This document shows, piece by piece, positions 1-8,217 of a stretch of DNA of 12,747 nucleotides (the stretch's first letter is position 1; the number at the start of each line of letters is the position of its first letter). The stretch is taken from assembly GCA_955652255.1 (NCBI GenBank), contig CATPAW010000036.1, forward strand, positions 1 through 12,747, read 5' to 3'. The position numbers were made by a program, and so were the translations under genes. Origin of the DNA: an uncultured Chthoniobacterales bacterium (GTDB taxonomy: Bacteria; Verrucomicrobiota; Verrucomicrobiia; Chthoniobacterales; UBA10450). The notes beneath the pieces were generated by a model. It worked only from the letters and a program-made list of their open reading frames with translations. It searched no databases and had not been told where the DNA came from.

Positions 1-539
1 GCGCTCTTGATGAAATGAATATTTCCTTCTCCTAACCCACTATACGCGGCTTGCCCATCCTCGGCGTATCGGCTCCTCGGTTTTCTGTTCCCGCGATCGC
101 GATGCCAGGTTGGAATTTCGACCATCGATGGGATTCGATACTTTTTTGCCACCCGGAGTGATAGCAAACAGTCGCCCGACCAGCTGTGAAATAAATCGTA
201 GCGTCCAGTCGCCAAATGCCGCGACGCGATCCAATCAACATATTTCTTTTTCGCCCCATAGTAATAAGGCCGGTCGACAAACGAGATGAGACGGACTGGA
301 TGCCAGTGCAGCGAATGGATCAGTGATGCGGGAATTTCTTTTTGCCGATTGTCATAAGCAATTGCCTTTCCGAGAAACCCGCCGCGGTATGACGCACGCA
401 AGGCCTCGAACGCGTCCGTGTCCAGCCCGGACCCACCGATACGGGCGAAGATTGAGTAGAGTAAATGCCTCGGCAACACGCGCGCGGCCAGGGGGGCGGA
501 ACGTGGTGGAGGAGGGGCGTTTAGAATTTCACCCGGCAT
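1..539 (-). CDS. Family-4 glycosyltransferase, N-terminal part (gene runs off the left edge)
   Basis: The minus strand is open from an ATG at 539-537 to the window edge, giving about 179 residues and no stop. The translation reads like the N-terminal half of a GT-B fold, family-4 glycosyltransferase. Residues 114-120 (YDLFHSW) followed by a helix SLRVAKKYRIPSMVEIPTWH at 127-146 match the usual pattern in which 'D-hydrophobic-hydrophobic-H' is followed by an alanine-rich helix and a 'P-hydrophobic-V-E' strand. Such enzymes move a sugar from a nucleotide donor to a lipid or glycan acceptor at the cytoplasmic face of the membrane. The donor-binding C-terminal half is outside the window, so the substrate is unknown. 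The start is uncertain: the first 20 residues are proline-rich and poorly typical, and a GTG at codon 21 (VLPRHLLYS) is an alternative. No strong ribosome binding site is seen. It is divergent from the WaaG-like gene at 669, which suggests a shared glycan locus. Confidence 0.72.
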   Translation of the reverse strand, partial: MPGEILNAPPPPRSAPLAARVLPRHLLYSIFARIGGSGLDTDAFEALRASYRGGFLGKAIAYDNRQKEIPASLIHSLHWHPVRLISFVDRPYYYGAKKKYVDWIASRHLATGRYDLFHSWSGDCLLSLRVAKKYRIPSMVEIPTWHRDRGNRKPRSRYAEDGQAAYSGLGEGNIHFIKS

Positions 540-578
540 CGGGTTACAATTATCCTGGCCGAACGCCAGCAAGTAAAG

Positions 579-659
579 TGTCATTCCGAGCGGAGCGAGG
601 AACCCCGCAATTTACGCACAGGGTGATTGTGAGATCCTTCGCTAACGCTCAGGATAACA
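579..659. repeat. Short inverted-repeat element (REP/MITE-like) between divergent glycosyltransferase genes
   Basis: The left end TGTCATTCCGAGCG (579-592) and the right end CGCTCAGGATAACA (646-659) are imperfect inverted copies, matching at 11 of 14 positions once one is reverse-complemented. The roughly 80-bp unit has no coding capacity of its own. The same left end, 14 of 14, recurs in reverse orientation at 7071-7084, and an 11 of 12 match lies at 2892-2903. Dispersed small palindromic units of this kind are common between genes in Verrucomicrobiota and Acidobacteriota; that is recalled, not searched. The right end stops 9 bp before the ATG at 669, so it forms the leader of that gene. Confidence 0.7.
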
Positions 660-668
660 ATCAGCGAG

Positions 669-1805
669 ATGTCGCCGCAAAAGCTCACCATCGGTTTTGT
701 CCGCCGCGGCTATTCCGCCAGTGGCGGCGCGGAAGCTTATTTGAAACGGCTCGGACGCGGAGTTGTCGATCTTGGCCACGAAGCACAACTCTTCACCACG
801 GACGATTGGCCGCAGGACGAGTGGACTTTCGGAGCGATCACGCGCTTGCCTTCCAAATCGGCCAATACATTCGCCGACGAAGTGGAACAACGGCGGCCCC
901 TTATTCGCTGCGACGTTTTGATGAGTCTCGAGCGGATTTGGCGCTGTGACGTATATCGCGCCGGCGATGGTGTGCATCGTGCCTGGCTGGATCGCAGAAG
1001 AGAATTTGAACTGCCTCTGGAACGATTTGTTCGAGGCCTCAACCGCAAACATCGCGATTTGTTACGTCTCGAGAAATCACTCTTGGGCGATCGTGGCGCG
1101 ACGCGCGTGATCGCAAACTCGCAAATGGTCAAAGACGAGATTGTCGATCTTTACGGTTATTCCCCGGACAAGATCGACATCGTTCGTAACGGTGTTCCGC
1201 TCGAGAAATTTCGCGTCGATCCAGAATTGCGAGAAAAATCACGCGCTGACTTGAAATTGAAGCCGGATCAAATCGCGCTTCTTTTCGCTGGCTCTGGCTG
1301 GGAACGCAAGGGATTACTTTTTGCGGTCGAAGGGATGGCGCTGTGCAAAAACCGGAAAATGCGCTTGCTCGTCGCCGGTCGCGGAAACCAGCGCTATTAC
1401 AAATCAAAACGAGTGCAGTTTCTCGGCGAGGTGCCTGATCTTGTCCGCATTTACGCGGCCGCTGACATTTTTATTCTGCCGACCATTTACGATTCGTTTT
1501 CCAACGCTTGCCTCGAAGCGCTCGCTTGCGGATTGCCGGTGATCACCACGGGGGCGAACGGTTTCAGCGAAATCATCGAAGACGGCGTGCATGGCTCCAT
1601 TGTTGATCTTGCAAACCACATTATTCGTTTGCGCGACGCCGTCCGATTTTGGTCCGACGAAGCGCGCCGCGTGGCCGCAAGATCGACAAATGCCGAGCGC
1701 GCGTCGCAGTTCGACATTTCAAGAAATGTTGCGCAAACATTACAGATTTTGGTTCAGGCCGCGGCGCGCGCCGCGTCGACATCGGGAAAAATCCGAAATA
1801 CCTGA
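669..1805 (+). CDS. Family-4 glycosyltransferase, WaaG-like
   Basis: This is a 378-residue GT-B glycosyltransferase of family 4. It most resembles WaaG/RfaG, the enzyme that adds the first hexose to the LPS inner core. The N-terminal domain has the glycine-rich acceptor-side loop GYSASGGAEAYL (14-25). The motif RCDVYRAGDGVH (92-103) parallels the 'DVY-A-D' region of WaaG. The C-terminal donor-binding domain has VRNGVPLEKF (172-181), AGSGWERKG (207-215) and YDSFSNACLEALACG (274-288). In the EX7E element the second glutamate is E283, while the first position is aspartate (D275). There is no signal peptide or membrane segment, as expected for a peripheral enzyme on the inner face. Length is normal for the family (about 370-380). 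The ATG lies just after the 579-659 repeat and has only a weak purine stretch before it. The last 52 bp overlap the convergent STAS gene. Sugar and acceptor cannot be read from sequence. Confidence 0.88.
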   Translation: MSPQKLTIGFVRRGYSASGGAEAYLKRLGRGVVDLGHEAQLFTTDDWPQDEWTFGAITRLPSKSANTFADEVEQRRPLIRCDVLMSLERIWRCDVYRAGDGVHRAWLDRRREFELPLERFVRGLNRKHRDLLRLEKSLLGDRGATRVIANSQMVKDEIVDLYGYSPDKIDIVRNGVPLEKFRVDPELREKSRADLKLKPDQIALLFAGSGWERKGLLFAVEGMALCKNRKMRLLVAGRGNQRYYKSKRVQFLGEVPDLVRIYAAADIFILPTIYDSFSNACLEALACGLPVITTGANGFSEIIEDGVHGSIVDLANHIIRLRDAVRFWSDEARRVAARSTNAERASQFDISRNVAQTLQILVQAAARAASTSGKIRNT

Positions 1806-2104
1806 TCGAGCCGCGCGATCTCAAAGATCGTTCGGACAGGTTCCTGCAAACCGGTCAGCGCGAACTTGCCGTCGTATTCCTGGACGTTCTGCATCCCTTC
1901 AATCAAGGCGGCGAGGCCAGAACTGTCGATGTAGGTCACGCGCGCAAGATCGACAATCAATTGTTTTGGCTTCTTCTCGATCATCATGTTGAGCGACGCC
2001 GCGACGCTGGGCGAAACGTGCAGGTCAATTTCGCCTTCCAGCGGCAGCACGTTCGGGCGATCCTTGCGCGGCATCGGGCAGGCAGCTGACTCAGTTTTTT
2101 TCAT
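1754..2104 (-). CDS. STAS-domain protein (anti-sigma factor antagonist family)
   Basis: The 116-residue product is a single STAS domain of the SpoIIAA/RsbV type. It contains a beta strand PLEGEIDLHVS (21-31), a strand QLIVDLARVTYID (48-60), and the signature DSSGLAALIE at 60-69. The serine pair S61/S62 includes the position phosphorylated by the partner kinase in SpoIIAA-like proteins. In that scheme the unphosphorylated form sequesters an anti-sigma kinase, and phosphorylation releases it. No such kinase, PP2C-type phosphatase or sigma factor gene is in this window, so the pathway is unknown. The gene starts 22 bp after the stop of the HAD gene on the same strand, so the two are probably co-transcribed. 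A GGGAAG stretch lies very close before the ATG. Its last 52 bp lie inside the end of the convergent WaaG-like gene. Other STAS roles, such as an Mla-type lipid transport subunit, are less likely because no mlaE/F neighbours are present. Confidence 0.88.
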   Translation of the reverse strand: MKKTESAACPMPRKDRPNVLPLEGEIDLHVSPSVAASLNMMIEKKPKQLIVDLARVTYIDSSGLAALIEGMQNVQEYDGKFALTGLQEPVRTIFEIARLDQVFRIFPDVDAARAAA

Positions 2105-2126
2105 TCACTTCCCAATCGTCAATCGG

Positions 2127-2819
2127 TCACCATCCGAGCGTATCGATCACGCGGTCGACATCGGAAAGATCGTCGATCAAAAAATCTGGCTGATGTTCTG
2201 CGAGCTGCTCGCGATGCCAGGTGCCGGTGGCCACGGCAATGGTGCGTGCGCCAAAGGCTTTGCCGCAGGCGATGTCGCGCGGCGTATCGCCGATCACGTC
2301 GATGTCGCCGGCGGAGAATTCGCGACCATGTTTTTCCTTTGCGCGTGAGCGAGCGAAGAGACCAAGTTCGTTGCGATCTTGATGATCGTCGGCAAACGCT
2401 CCGAATTCAAAAAAATGCCAGACGCCGTAGTGTTCGAGTTTTAGTTGCGCGCCGCGCGAAACATTTCCGGTGAGAAGCGCGAGCACGAGATGTTTTCTCG
2501 ATTTCAGCCTCTGCAACAACTCGAGCACGCCGGGAAGCAGTTTTCCTTGGCGGCGCGGCAGCTCAAGCGAAAGAAAATGGACGTAGCTGTCGAGAAAGGC
2601 GGTAATGTTTTCGCCCGTCGCCGCAATCTTGTGCTTCTGCAAGATGCTGGCGACGATGCCGGAATCGGTCATGCCCGCAATTTCGAGGTCGTGCAGATCG
2701 TCTGCAATCTCGAACCGCTCCGCCAGCGTCAATTTGAGCGCGTGGACGCCTGCACCGCCCGAATGGATGAGGGTGCCATCGATGTCGAAAAGGAGGAGAC
2801 GCTTTTGCTGTTCTGTCAT
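2127..2819 (-). CDS. HAD-family hydrolase, phosphoglycolate phosphatase-like
   Basis: The product is 230 residues if it starts at the ATG at 2819, a usual size for Gph-type HAD phosphatases. All four HAD motifs are present. Motif I is FDIDGTL (11-17), with nucleophile D12 and acid/base D14. Motif II is LLTGN (115-119), with T117. Motif III lysine is probably K127. Motif IV is GDTPRD (177-182). A helical cap (about 18-90) of the C1 type lies between motifs I and II. The expected reaction is magnesium-dependent dephosphorylation of a small phosphorylated metabolite in the cytoplasm, and 2-phosphoglycolate is only one candidate. The frame stays open upstream to an ATG at 2918, which would add 33 residues. 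I rejected that start because the extra peptide is low in conservation signals and is encoded by repeat-like DNA (2841-2858, 2892-2903). The STAS gene follows 22 bp downstream. Confidence 0.87.
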   Translation of the reverse strand: MTEQQKRLLLFDIDGTLIHSGGAGVHALKLTLAERFEIADDLHDLEIAGMTDSGIVASILQKHKIAATGENITAFLDSYVHFLSLELPRRQGKLLPGVLELLQRLKSRKHLVLALLTGNVSRGAQLKLEHYGVWHFFEFGAFADDHQDRNELGLFARSRAKEKHGREFSAGDIDVIGDTPRDIACGKAFGARTIAVATGTWHREQLAEHQPDFLIDDLSDVDRVIDTLGW

Positions 2820-2927
2820 GTCGAGCGATTTGTTTTCCGGCTGAGCGAAGTCGAATGGATCGAGAGACATGTTTTCATTAAATTGCGCGCTTGTCATTTC
2901 GAGTATCGAGATCTGCATCGACCTTTC

Positions 2928-2985
2928 TGTAGCGGCGCTCGATGAGCGCCGAAACTAGTGCGACGGCTTCTAGACCGCCGCTACA
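2928..2985. repeat. Palindromic repeat unit with TGTAGCGGCG ends
   Basis: TGTAGCGGCG (2928-2937) is perfectly inverted at 2976-2985 (CGCCGCTACA), enclosing 38 bp. A nested hairpin is formed by CGGCGCTC (2933-2940) and GAGCGCCG (2944-2951), and CGGCTTCTAGACCGCCG follows at 2964-2980. The unit ends 1 bp before the stop codon of the FHA gene at 2987. It fills most of the space between that gene and the HAD gene. As RNA it could form a strong stem that protects or terminates the FHA transcript, but there is no clear U-tract. It differs in sequence from the 579-659 repeat, so two repeat families are present. Confidence 0.72.
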
Positions 2986-2986
2986 A

Positions 2987-3478
2987 TCAGAGCGCCGGCG
3001 CGCTCATCGTCAGCACCGCGATCACGCTGCCGAGGAAAGCGAGCAGGGCAACGCCCGCGGCACCAAAAATGACAGTGCCAGTGGGGTCTTGCTCGCGGTT
3101 TCGGCGCGGGAATGGAGAGGCGTTTGTAAAATCGACAGGTACCGCGCTAGACTCGGCCGGCTTCGCTTCAATTTTCTCGGGCTGGGGCAGGGGCTGTGAG
3201 CCGCGCGTGTCCGGCTCGAAACGCGCTTCGACCCCTCCGAAACGGATTCGGTCGTCGAAACGCAACACCGTTTCCGTGATGGGAATGCCGTTGACGCGAG
3301 TGCCGTTGGTGGATTCGAGATCCTTCAGCCGATAAGTTTCGCCGCTCAGTTCCACCTGCGCGTGACGACTTGAGACCGAGGGATCATCGATCACGATCGA
3401 GTTGTCGGGCGCGCGACCGATCGTGATCAGTTCTTCGGCAAGCTCGTGCGCAGTTCCGCTTATAGTCAGCTTCGGCAT
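2987..3478 (-). CDS. FHA-domain protein with C-terminal transmembrane anchor
   Basis: The 163-residue protein begins with an FHA domain (about 1-88). It carries the phosphothreonine-binding landmarks: G21-R22, SSRH at 36-39, and STNGT at 56-60 followed by N63-G64. A proline- and charge-rich linker (about 90-133) leads to a single hydrophobic segment at about 134-158 (start TGTVIFGAAGVALLAFLGSV), and the chain ends five residues later. There is no N-terminal signal. The expected topology is therefore a cytoplasmic FHA head held by a tail anchor in the inner membrane. FHA domains dock onto phosphothreonine on partner proteins, usually targets of Ser/Thr kinases, but no such kinase is encoded here. 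It lies between the GT-C glycosyltransferase (57 bp upstream) and the HAD gene on the same strand. No good ribosome binding site precedes the ATG. The domain call is firm; the function is unknown. Confidence 0.9.
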   Translation of the reverse strand: MPKLTISGTAHELAEELITIGRAPDNSIVIDDPSVSSRHAQVELSGETYRLKDLESTNGTRVNGIPITETVLRFDDRIRFGGVEARFEPDTRGSQPLPQPEKIEAKPAESSAVPVDFTNASPFPRRNREQDPTGTVIFGAAGVALLAFLGSVIAVLTMSAPAL

Positions 3479-3535
3479 GGGGTTAATATTAGGCAGTTGT
3501 CTCGACGCAACGCAATAATTACGTGCAAATCATCG

Positions 3536-5083
3536 TCATCGCACCCAGAGATAAAGGTCCGAAACGCGGCGGAGTCGATAGCGATGTTTCCGTGCGTAAT
3601 CGTTTAACGGTTGCTCGAGAACGCTCGTCTCGCCTCCGGTGAGGATTGCCGCGGGTGGCACTGCCGTCAGATAGGTTTCCAGATGCGCGGCATCCACGAT
3701 CCCCACCGTGGGCTGGAACTGTTCAGGAACGAAAGGCGCGACGCGCCAGGCGAACGGTCCAGTCGCAAACTCTTTGTAGATCGGCGCATTACCTTCGAGG
3801 GGAAAAATCGGCACCAGAGTTAAAATTTCGCCATTTGTTAGCGCGCAAAGGTTTCGGCCAATCTCGTGGACCCGCAAGGGCGTCCACCGTTGCGGTGAAA
3901 TGAAATCCCGCACGGACGGCAGATCAATTATCAGGTTGATTACGCTGACCACGGTCAAAAGGCCGGCGACGACGCGCGCACGGTGGCGATCGATGGTGTG
4001 CCAGGCGCGGGCGAGTCCAAAGACGACGCCGAGCAAAAGAAACGGAACGAGCGCGTAATAATATTGTTTATAGGACGGGGAGGGCGCGAGGGCGCCGAGC
4101 AAAAGGAAAGGAAGAGAGAATGTGATCAGTCGCAGCCGCCGGTCTGCCAATAAAATCTTCCAGCCCCCGCGCGCCGGTAGCCAGACCGCGAGATAGATGA
4201 AGGCGAGGATGAGAATGGCGTTCTGCGGGAATTTCAGGAGTTCGAATGGAAAGAGCAGTCTTCGAGACAACCAGACGCCGTGCGTACCGATGCTCGATTG
4301 GTAAATGCGGTTGAGCTTGCCGTTGTAAACGAAATTGTCGAAGACGAACTGAGTTGGTGCGCGCGCCCAGAGAATCCACGTCGGCCCGAGAGCAATGAAA
4401 AGCGTGGCCAGGAACAGAGCCAGATCGCGCAGCCGCTGGTTGCGAGTCGCCCGTTGATAGACAATAAAAAACGCAAAGGGCGCAACTAACGGAGCAAAAC
4501 TTAATCGGGCCCCAATTGCCGCTCCGAGGAGGAATCCGGCCAAACCGAGCCAGAATCGGCGCCATCTTTCTCGGTCAGAAAGGAGAAGCGCGGCGAGCGC
4601 GGCCAGGCTCGCCAGAACCGGCAGATCGTGATTCCACGCGCGTCCGGACGTGAAGCGGAAAAGCCGATTTGCAAACAACGCGATCGCAGCAAGGCCTGCG
4701 ATTATCCAACGCAGCGACCCAACCTTTCGAAAGGCGTTGGCGGTAAGACAAAAAACCAGGACGAGGGCGAGCCACCCGCACGCGACATTGAAACAACGGC
4801 CAGCGAGAAGAAGGTGATTGCATTTGGTGAAAAGCGCGGCGAAAACAAGCGCCAGATTGGGCAGATGGAAATAAGGATAGTCCTGGTAGGGCAGGTAGCC
4901 ATGCCGTGCGAGCAGAGCGCCCGCCGCGATAAATTGTCCTTCATCGCGGTTCAGTTCCCGGGTCATGGCGCGCGTAAATAGGCCAAGGAAAAGCAGCAGA
5001 AAAAAAACCGTGATGCCTGATACGAGCAGGATTTTCTTGGAAATCGACCCCGTATTTTCGCTTGCCTGATTACCGCGCATCAT
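3536..5083 (-). CDS. Polytopic GT-C glycosyltransferase (ArnT / family 39-like)
   Basis: This is a large integral membrane protein of about 515 residues with roughly ten or more hydrophobic segments, the first at about 18-37. Just after the first segment comes TRELNRDEGQF (41-51). The acidic D47-E48 pair sits in the first periplasmic loop, where GT-C enzymes (ArnT, PMT, family-39/83) hold their catalytic aspartate. The next stretch, HGYLPYQDYPYFHLP (61-75), is also typical ('G-x-x-P-Y-x-D'). The C-terminal 110 residues are soluble and probably periplasmic. Enzymes of this type move a sugar from a polyprenyl-phosphate carrier onto lipid, glycan or protein outside the inner membrane. The start is uncertain. 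The frame extends to a GTG at 5140, but the double ATG at 5083/5080 fits the membrane topology better. It heads the minus-strand run that includes the FHA, HAD and STAS genes. Confidence 0.83.
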   Translation of the reverse strand: MMRGNQASENTGSISKKILLVSGITVFFLLLFLGLFTRAMTRELNRDEGQFIAAGALLARHGYLPYQDYPYFHLPNLALVFAALFTKCNHLLLAGRCFNVACGWLALVLVFCLTANAFRKVGSLRWIIAGLAAIALFANRLFRFTSGRAWNHDLPVLASLAALAALLLSDRERWRRFWLGLAGFLLGAAIGARLSFAPLVAPFAFFIVYQRATRNQRLRDLALFLATLFIALGPTWILWARAPTQFVFDNFVYNGKLNRIYQSSIGTHGVWLSRRLLFPFELLKFPQNAILILAFIYLAVWLPARGGWKILLADRRLRLITFSLPFLLLGALAPSPSYKQYYYALVPFLLLGVVFGLARAWHTIDRHRARVVAGLLTVVSVINLIIDLPSVRDFISPQRWTPLRVHEIGRNLCALTNGEILTLVPIFPLEGNAPIYKEFATGPFAWRVAPFVPEQFQPTVGIVDAAHLETYLTAVPPAAILTGGETSVLEQPLNDYARKHRYRLRRVSDLYLWVR

Positions 5084-5220
5084 TGTTTCACATCGATCTC
5101 CGGACGTTTCGCGAGCGACAAATCCGCGACGCCAGAACACCGCCGCGGCAGCCCAGGATTGGTATCAGACAGAAACGAGAACGACAAATCCCGAGTTGAG
5201 GGACACGCAGGGCCCATCGA

Positions 5221-5249
5221 TTGACCTGCCCAGCGCAAACCCGCATAGT
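5221..5249 (+). promoter_or_regulatory. Candidate sigma-70-type promoter for lepA
   Basis: TTGACC (5221-5226) matches the -35 consensus at 5 of 6 positions. It is followed by exactly 17 bp and then CATAGT (5244-5249), which matches the -10 consensus at 4 of 6. The predicted transcription start would fall at about 5255-5258, at or next to the lepA ATG at 5259. The transcript would then have almost no leader. No Shine-Dalgarno sequence is visible before that ATG, which fits. The match could be chance in a 175-bp divergent intergenic region. Confidence 0.35.
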
Positions 5250-5258
5250 GCGGCTTTC

Positions 5259-7055
<1,797 letters not shown>

Positions 7056-7062
7056 GCTTTTT

Positions 7063-7084
7063 TGTCATGTCGCTCGGAATGACA
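7063..7084. repeat. Collapsed copy of the TGTCATTCCGAGCG repeat
   Basis: The complement of 7071-7084 reads TGTCATTCCGAGCG, identical over 14 bases to the left end of the 579-659 element. The outer bases TGTCAT (7063-7068) and ATGACA (7079-7084) are a perfect inverted pair. The whole unit is only 22 bp, consistent with an element that lost its centre. It sits between lepA and lepB, in what is otherwise a tight operon junction. Confidence 0.6.
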
Positions 7085-7099
7085 GAGAGCCAAGTGTAA

Positions 7100-8206
7100 T
7101 TGTCGATCTTAGCCGTGTTTACCCCGCGTTACATTAAGCACAGCAAGCTGCTCCTGCGGCATGGCGAAAAGTACCTTCGCTACAAGAACGACCTGCTCAG
7201 TGCATCGACAAGAGAAGAGCTGAGCTCCACCTTGCAAAGCCTGCGAGAGGCCCTGCGAAAACGCGATCATGCTCGAATTAAAAGCGAGGCTGAAGCGCTC
7301 GACGAAAGATTGCACAAGTTGGCGCCGGTGACCTGGGAATCGCACTGGCGGGAAAACTGCGAAGTGATTCTGGTCGCAATCGTCGTGGCCGTAGGGATTC
7401 GCTCGTATTTTTTACAGCCTTTCAAGATTCCGACTGGCTCGATGCAGCCAACCTTGAATGGAATCATCGGTCATTCCACCACGGCAGCGGCGCCGAATCT
7501 TCTGCGGCAGATCGGCGAGTTCATCGTCCTCGGGCGCAATTATATCAACGTTGTCTCGCGTGAGGATGACCAGATCGTGCAACTCGAGCAGAGAAAAATT
7601 TTCTTTTTTTTCACATTCTCCCGGCTCACTTGTGAGCATCAGGAATTTTTGGTTTACGCGCCGCCGGAGACGCTCGGCCATGATTTTAACGTTTTTCCCG
7701 GCCGGGTTTGCCGGCGCGGTGAAGTGATCGCGCGCGGCTACGTGGACACAGGCGATCAGGTCTTCGTCGATAAAATCAGTTATAACTTCGTCAAGCCGCA
7801 TCGCGGCGACGTGTTTGTTTTTCGCACGAACCACATATTGGGGATTCGCGAAGATCCCGAAACAGGCGCGCCGTTCTACATAAAGCGCCTGGCCGGCCTG
7901 CCGGGCGACACCCTGCGGATTCGCCCGCCATTTCTTTATGTCGATGGAAAAATCGCGGAGGGTTTTGGCTTCGCGCGCGTCATGGCGGCGAAGTTTTCCT
8001 ATCGCGGCTATGCTTTGGGCGGCAATTATCTGGCGGAGGCAAATCGTTCCTTTGTCGTGCCCGAGCATGGTTATTTCGCCATGGGCGACAACAGCTACAA
8101 CAGCTATGACAGCCGCTACTGGGGGCCGGTGCCGGACGACAATCTGGTCGGGCGGGGGCTTTTTGTTTATTGGCCGTTTAACCGGCATTGGGGTTTGATT
8201 CGTTAG
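7100..8206 (+). CDS. lepB: Signal peptidase I (LepB) with N-terminal extension and long insertion
   Basis: This inner-membrane serine protease cuts signal peptides from secreted proteins at the periplasmic face. The Ser/Lys dyad is clear. S114 lies in PTGSMQPTL (111-119), and K262 in box D, YIKRLAGLPGD (260-270). Box C is GDQVFVDKISYNF (218-230) and box E is MGDNSYNSYDSRYWGPVP (328-345). An N-terminal cytoplasmic region of about 85 charged, helical residues precedes one membrane segment (about 88-105). The distance from nucleophile to lysine is 148 residues, against about 40-55 in SipS or E. coli LepB. The extra block (about 121-215) holds two cysteines, C178 and C204. The start is uncertain: TTG at 7100 follows an in-frame stop directly, and GTG at 7115 (FTPRYIKHSK) is the other choice. 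The next gene's ATG is 11 bp after the stop. Confidence 0.93.
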   Translation: MSILAVFTPRYIKHSKLLLRHGEKYLRYKNDLLSASTREELSSTLQSLREALRKRDHARIKSEAEALDERLHKLAPVTWESHWRENCEVILVAIVVAVGIRSYFLQPFKIPTGSMQPTLNGIIGHSTTAAAPNLLRQIGEFIVLGRNYINVVSREDDQIVQLEQRKIFFFFTFSRLTCEHQEFLVYAPPETLGHDFNVFPGRVCRRGEVIARGYVDTGDQVFVDKISYNFVKPHRGDVFVFRTNHILGIREDPETGAPFYIKRLAGLPGDTLRIRPPFLYVDGKIAEGFGFARVMAAKFSYRGYALGGNYLAEANRSFVVPEHGYFAMGDNSYNSYDSRYWGPVPDDNLVGRGLFVYWPFNRHWGLIR

Positions 8207-8217
8207 GCCGTCTCCCC

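Noticed and set aside
323..949. A plus-strand open frame of 208 codons
   Set aside because: It spans the start of the left glycosyltransferase on the other strand, the 579-659 repeat and the first 280 bp of the WaaG-like gene in another frame. Its middle is translated repeat DNA, and it has no recognisable domain.
5196..5258. A 21-codon N-terminal extension of lepA
   Set aside because: LepA proteins begin at or close to the MAIELTRNF position, and the extension overlaps the candidate promoter. It shows no conserved character.
7412..8188. A 258-codon frame antisense to lepB
   Set aside because: It is a shadow of the lepB codon pattern in GC-rich DNA. The lepB frame carries all catalytic boxes.
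8188..8217. TTG start 10 codons upstream for the nine-segment membrane protein
   Set aside because: It would overlap the end of lepB by 19 bp, shows no ribosome binding site, and adds a peptide without membrane character. The ATG at 8218 is simpler, though the matter is not closed.
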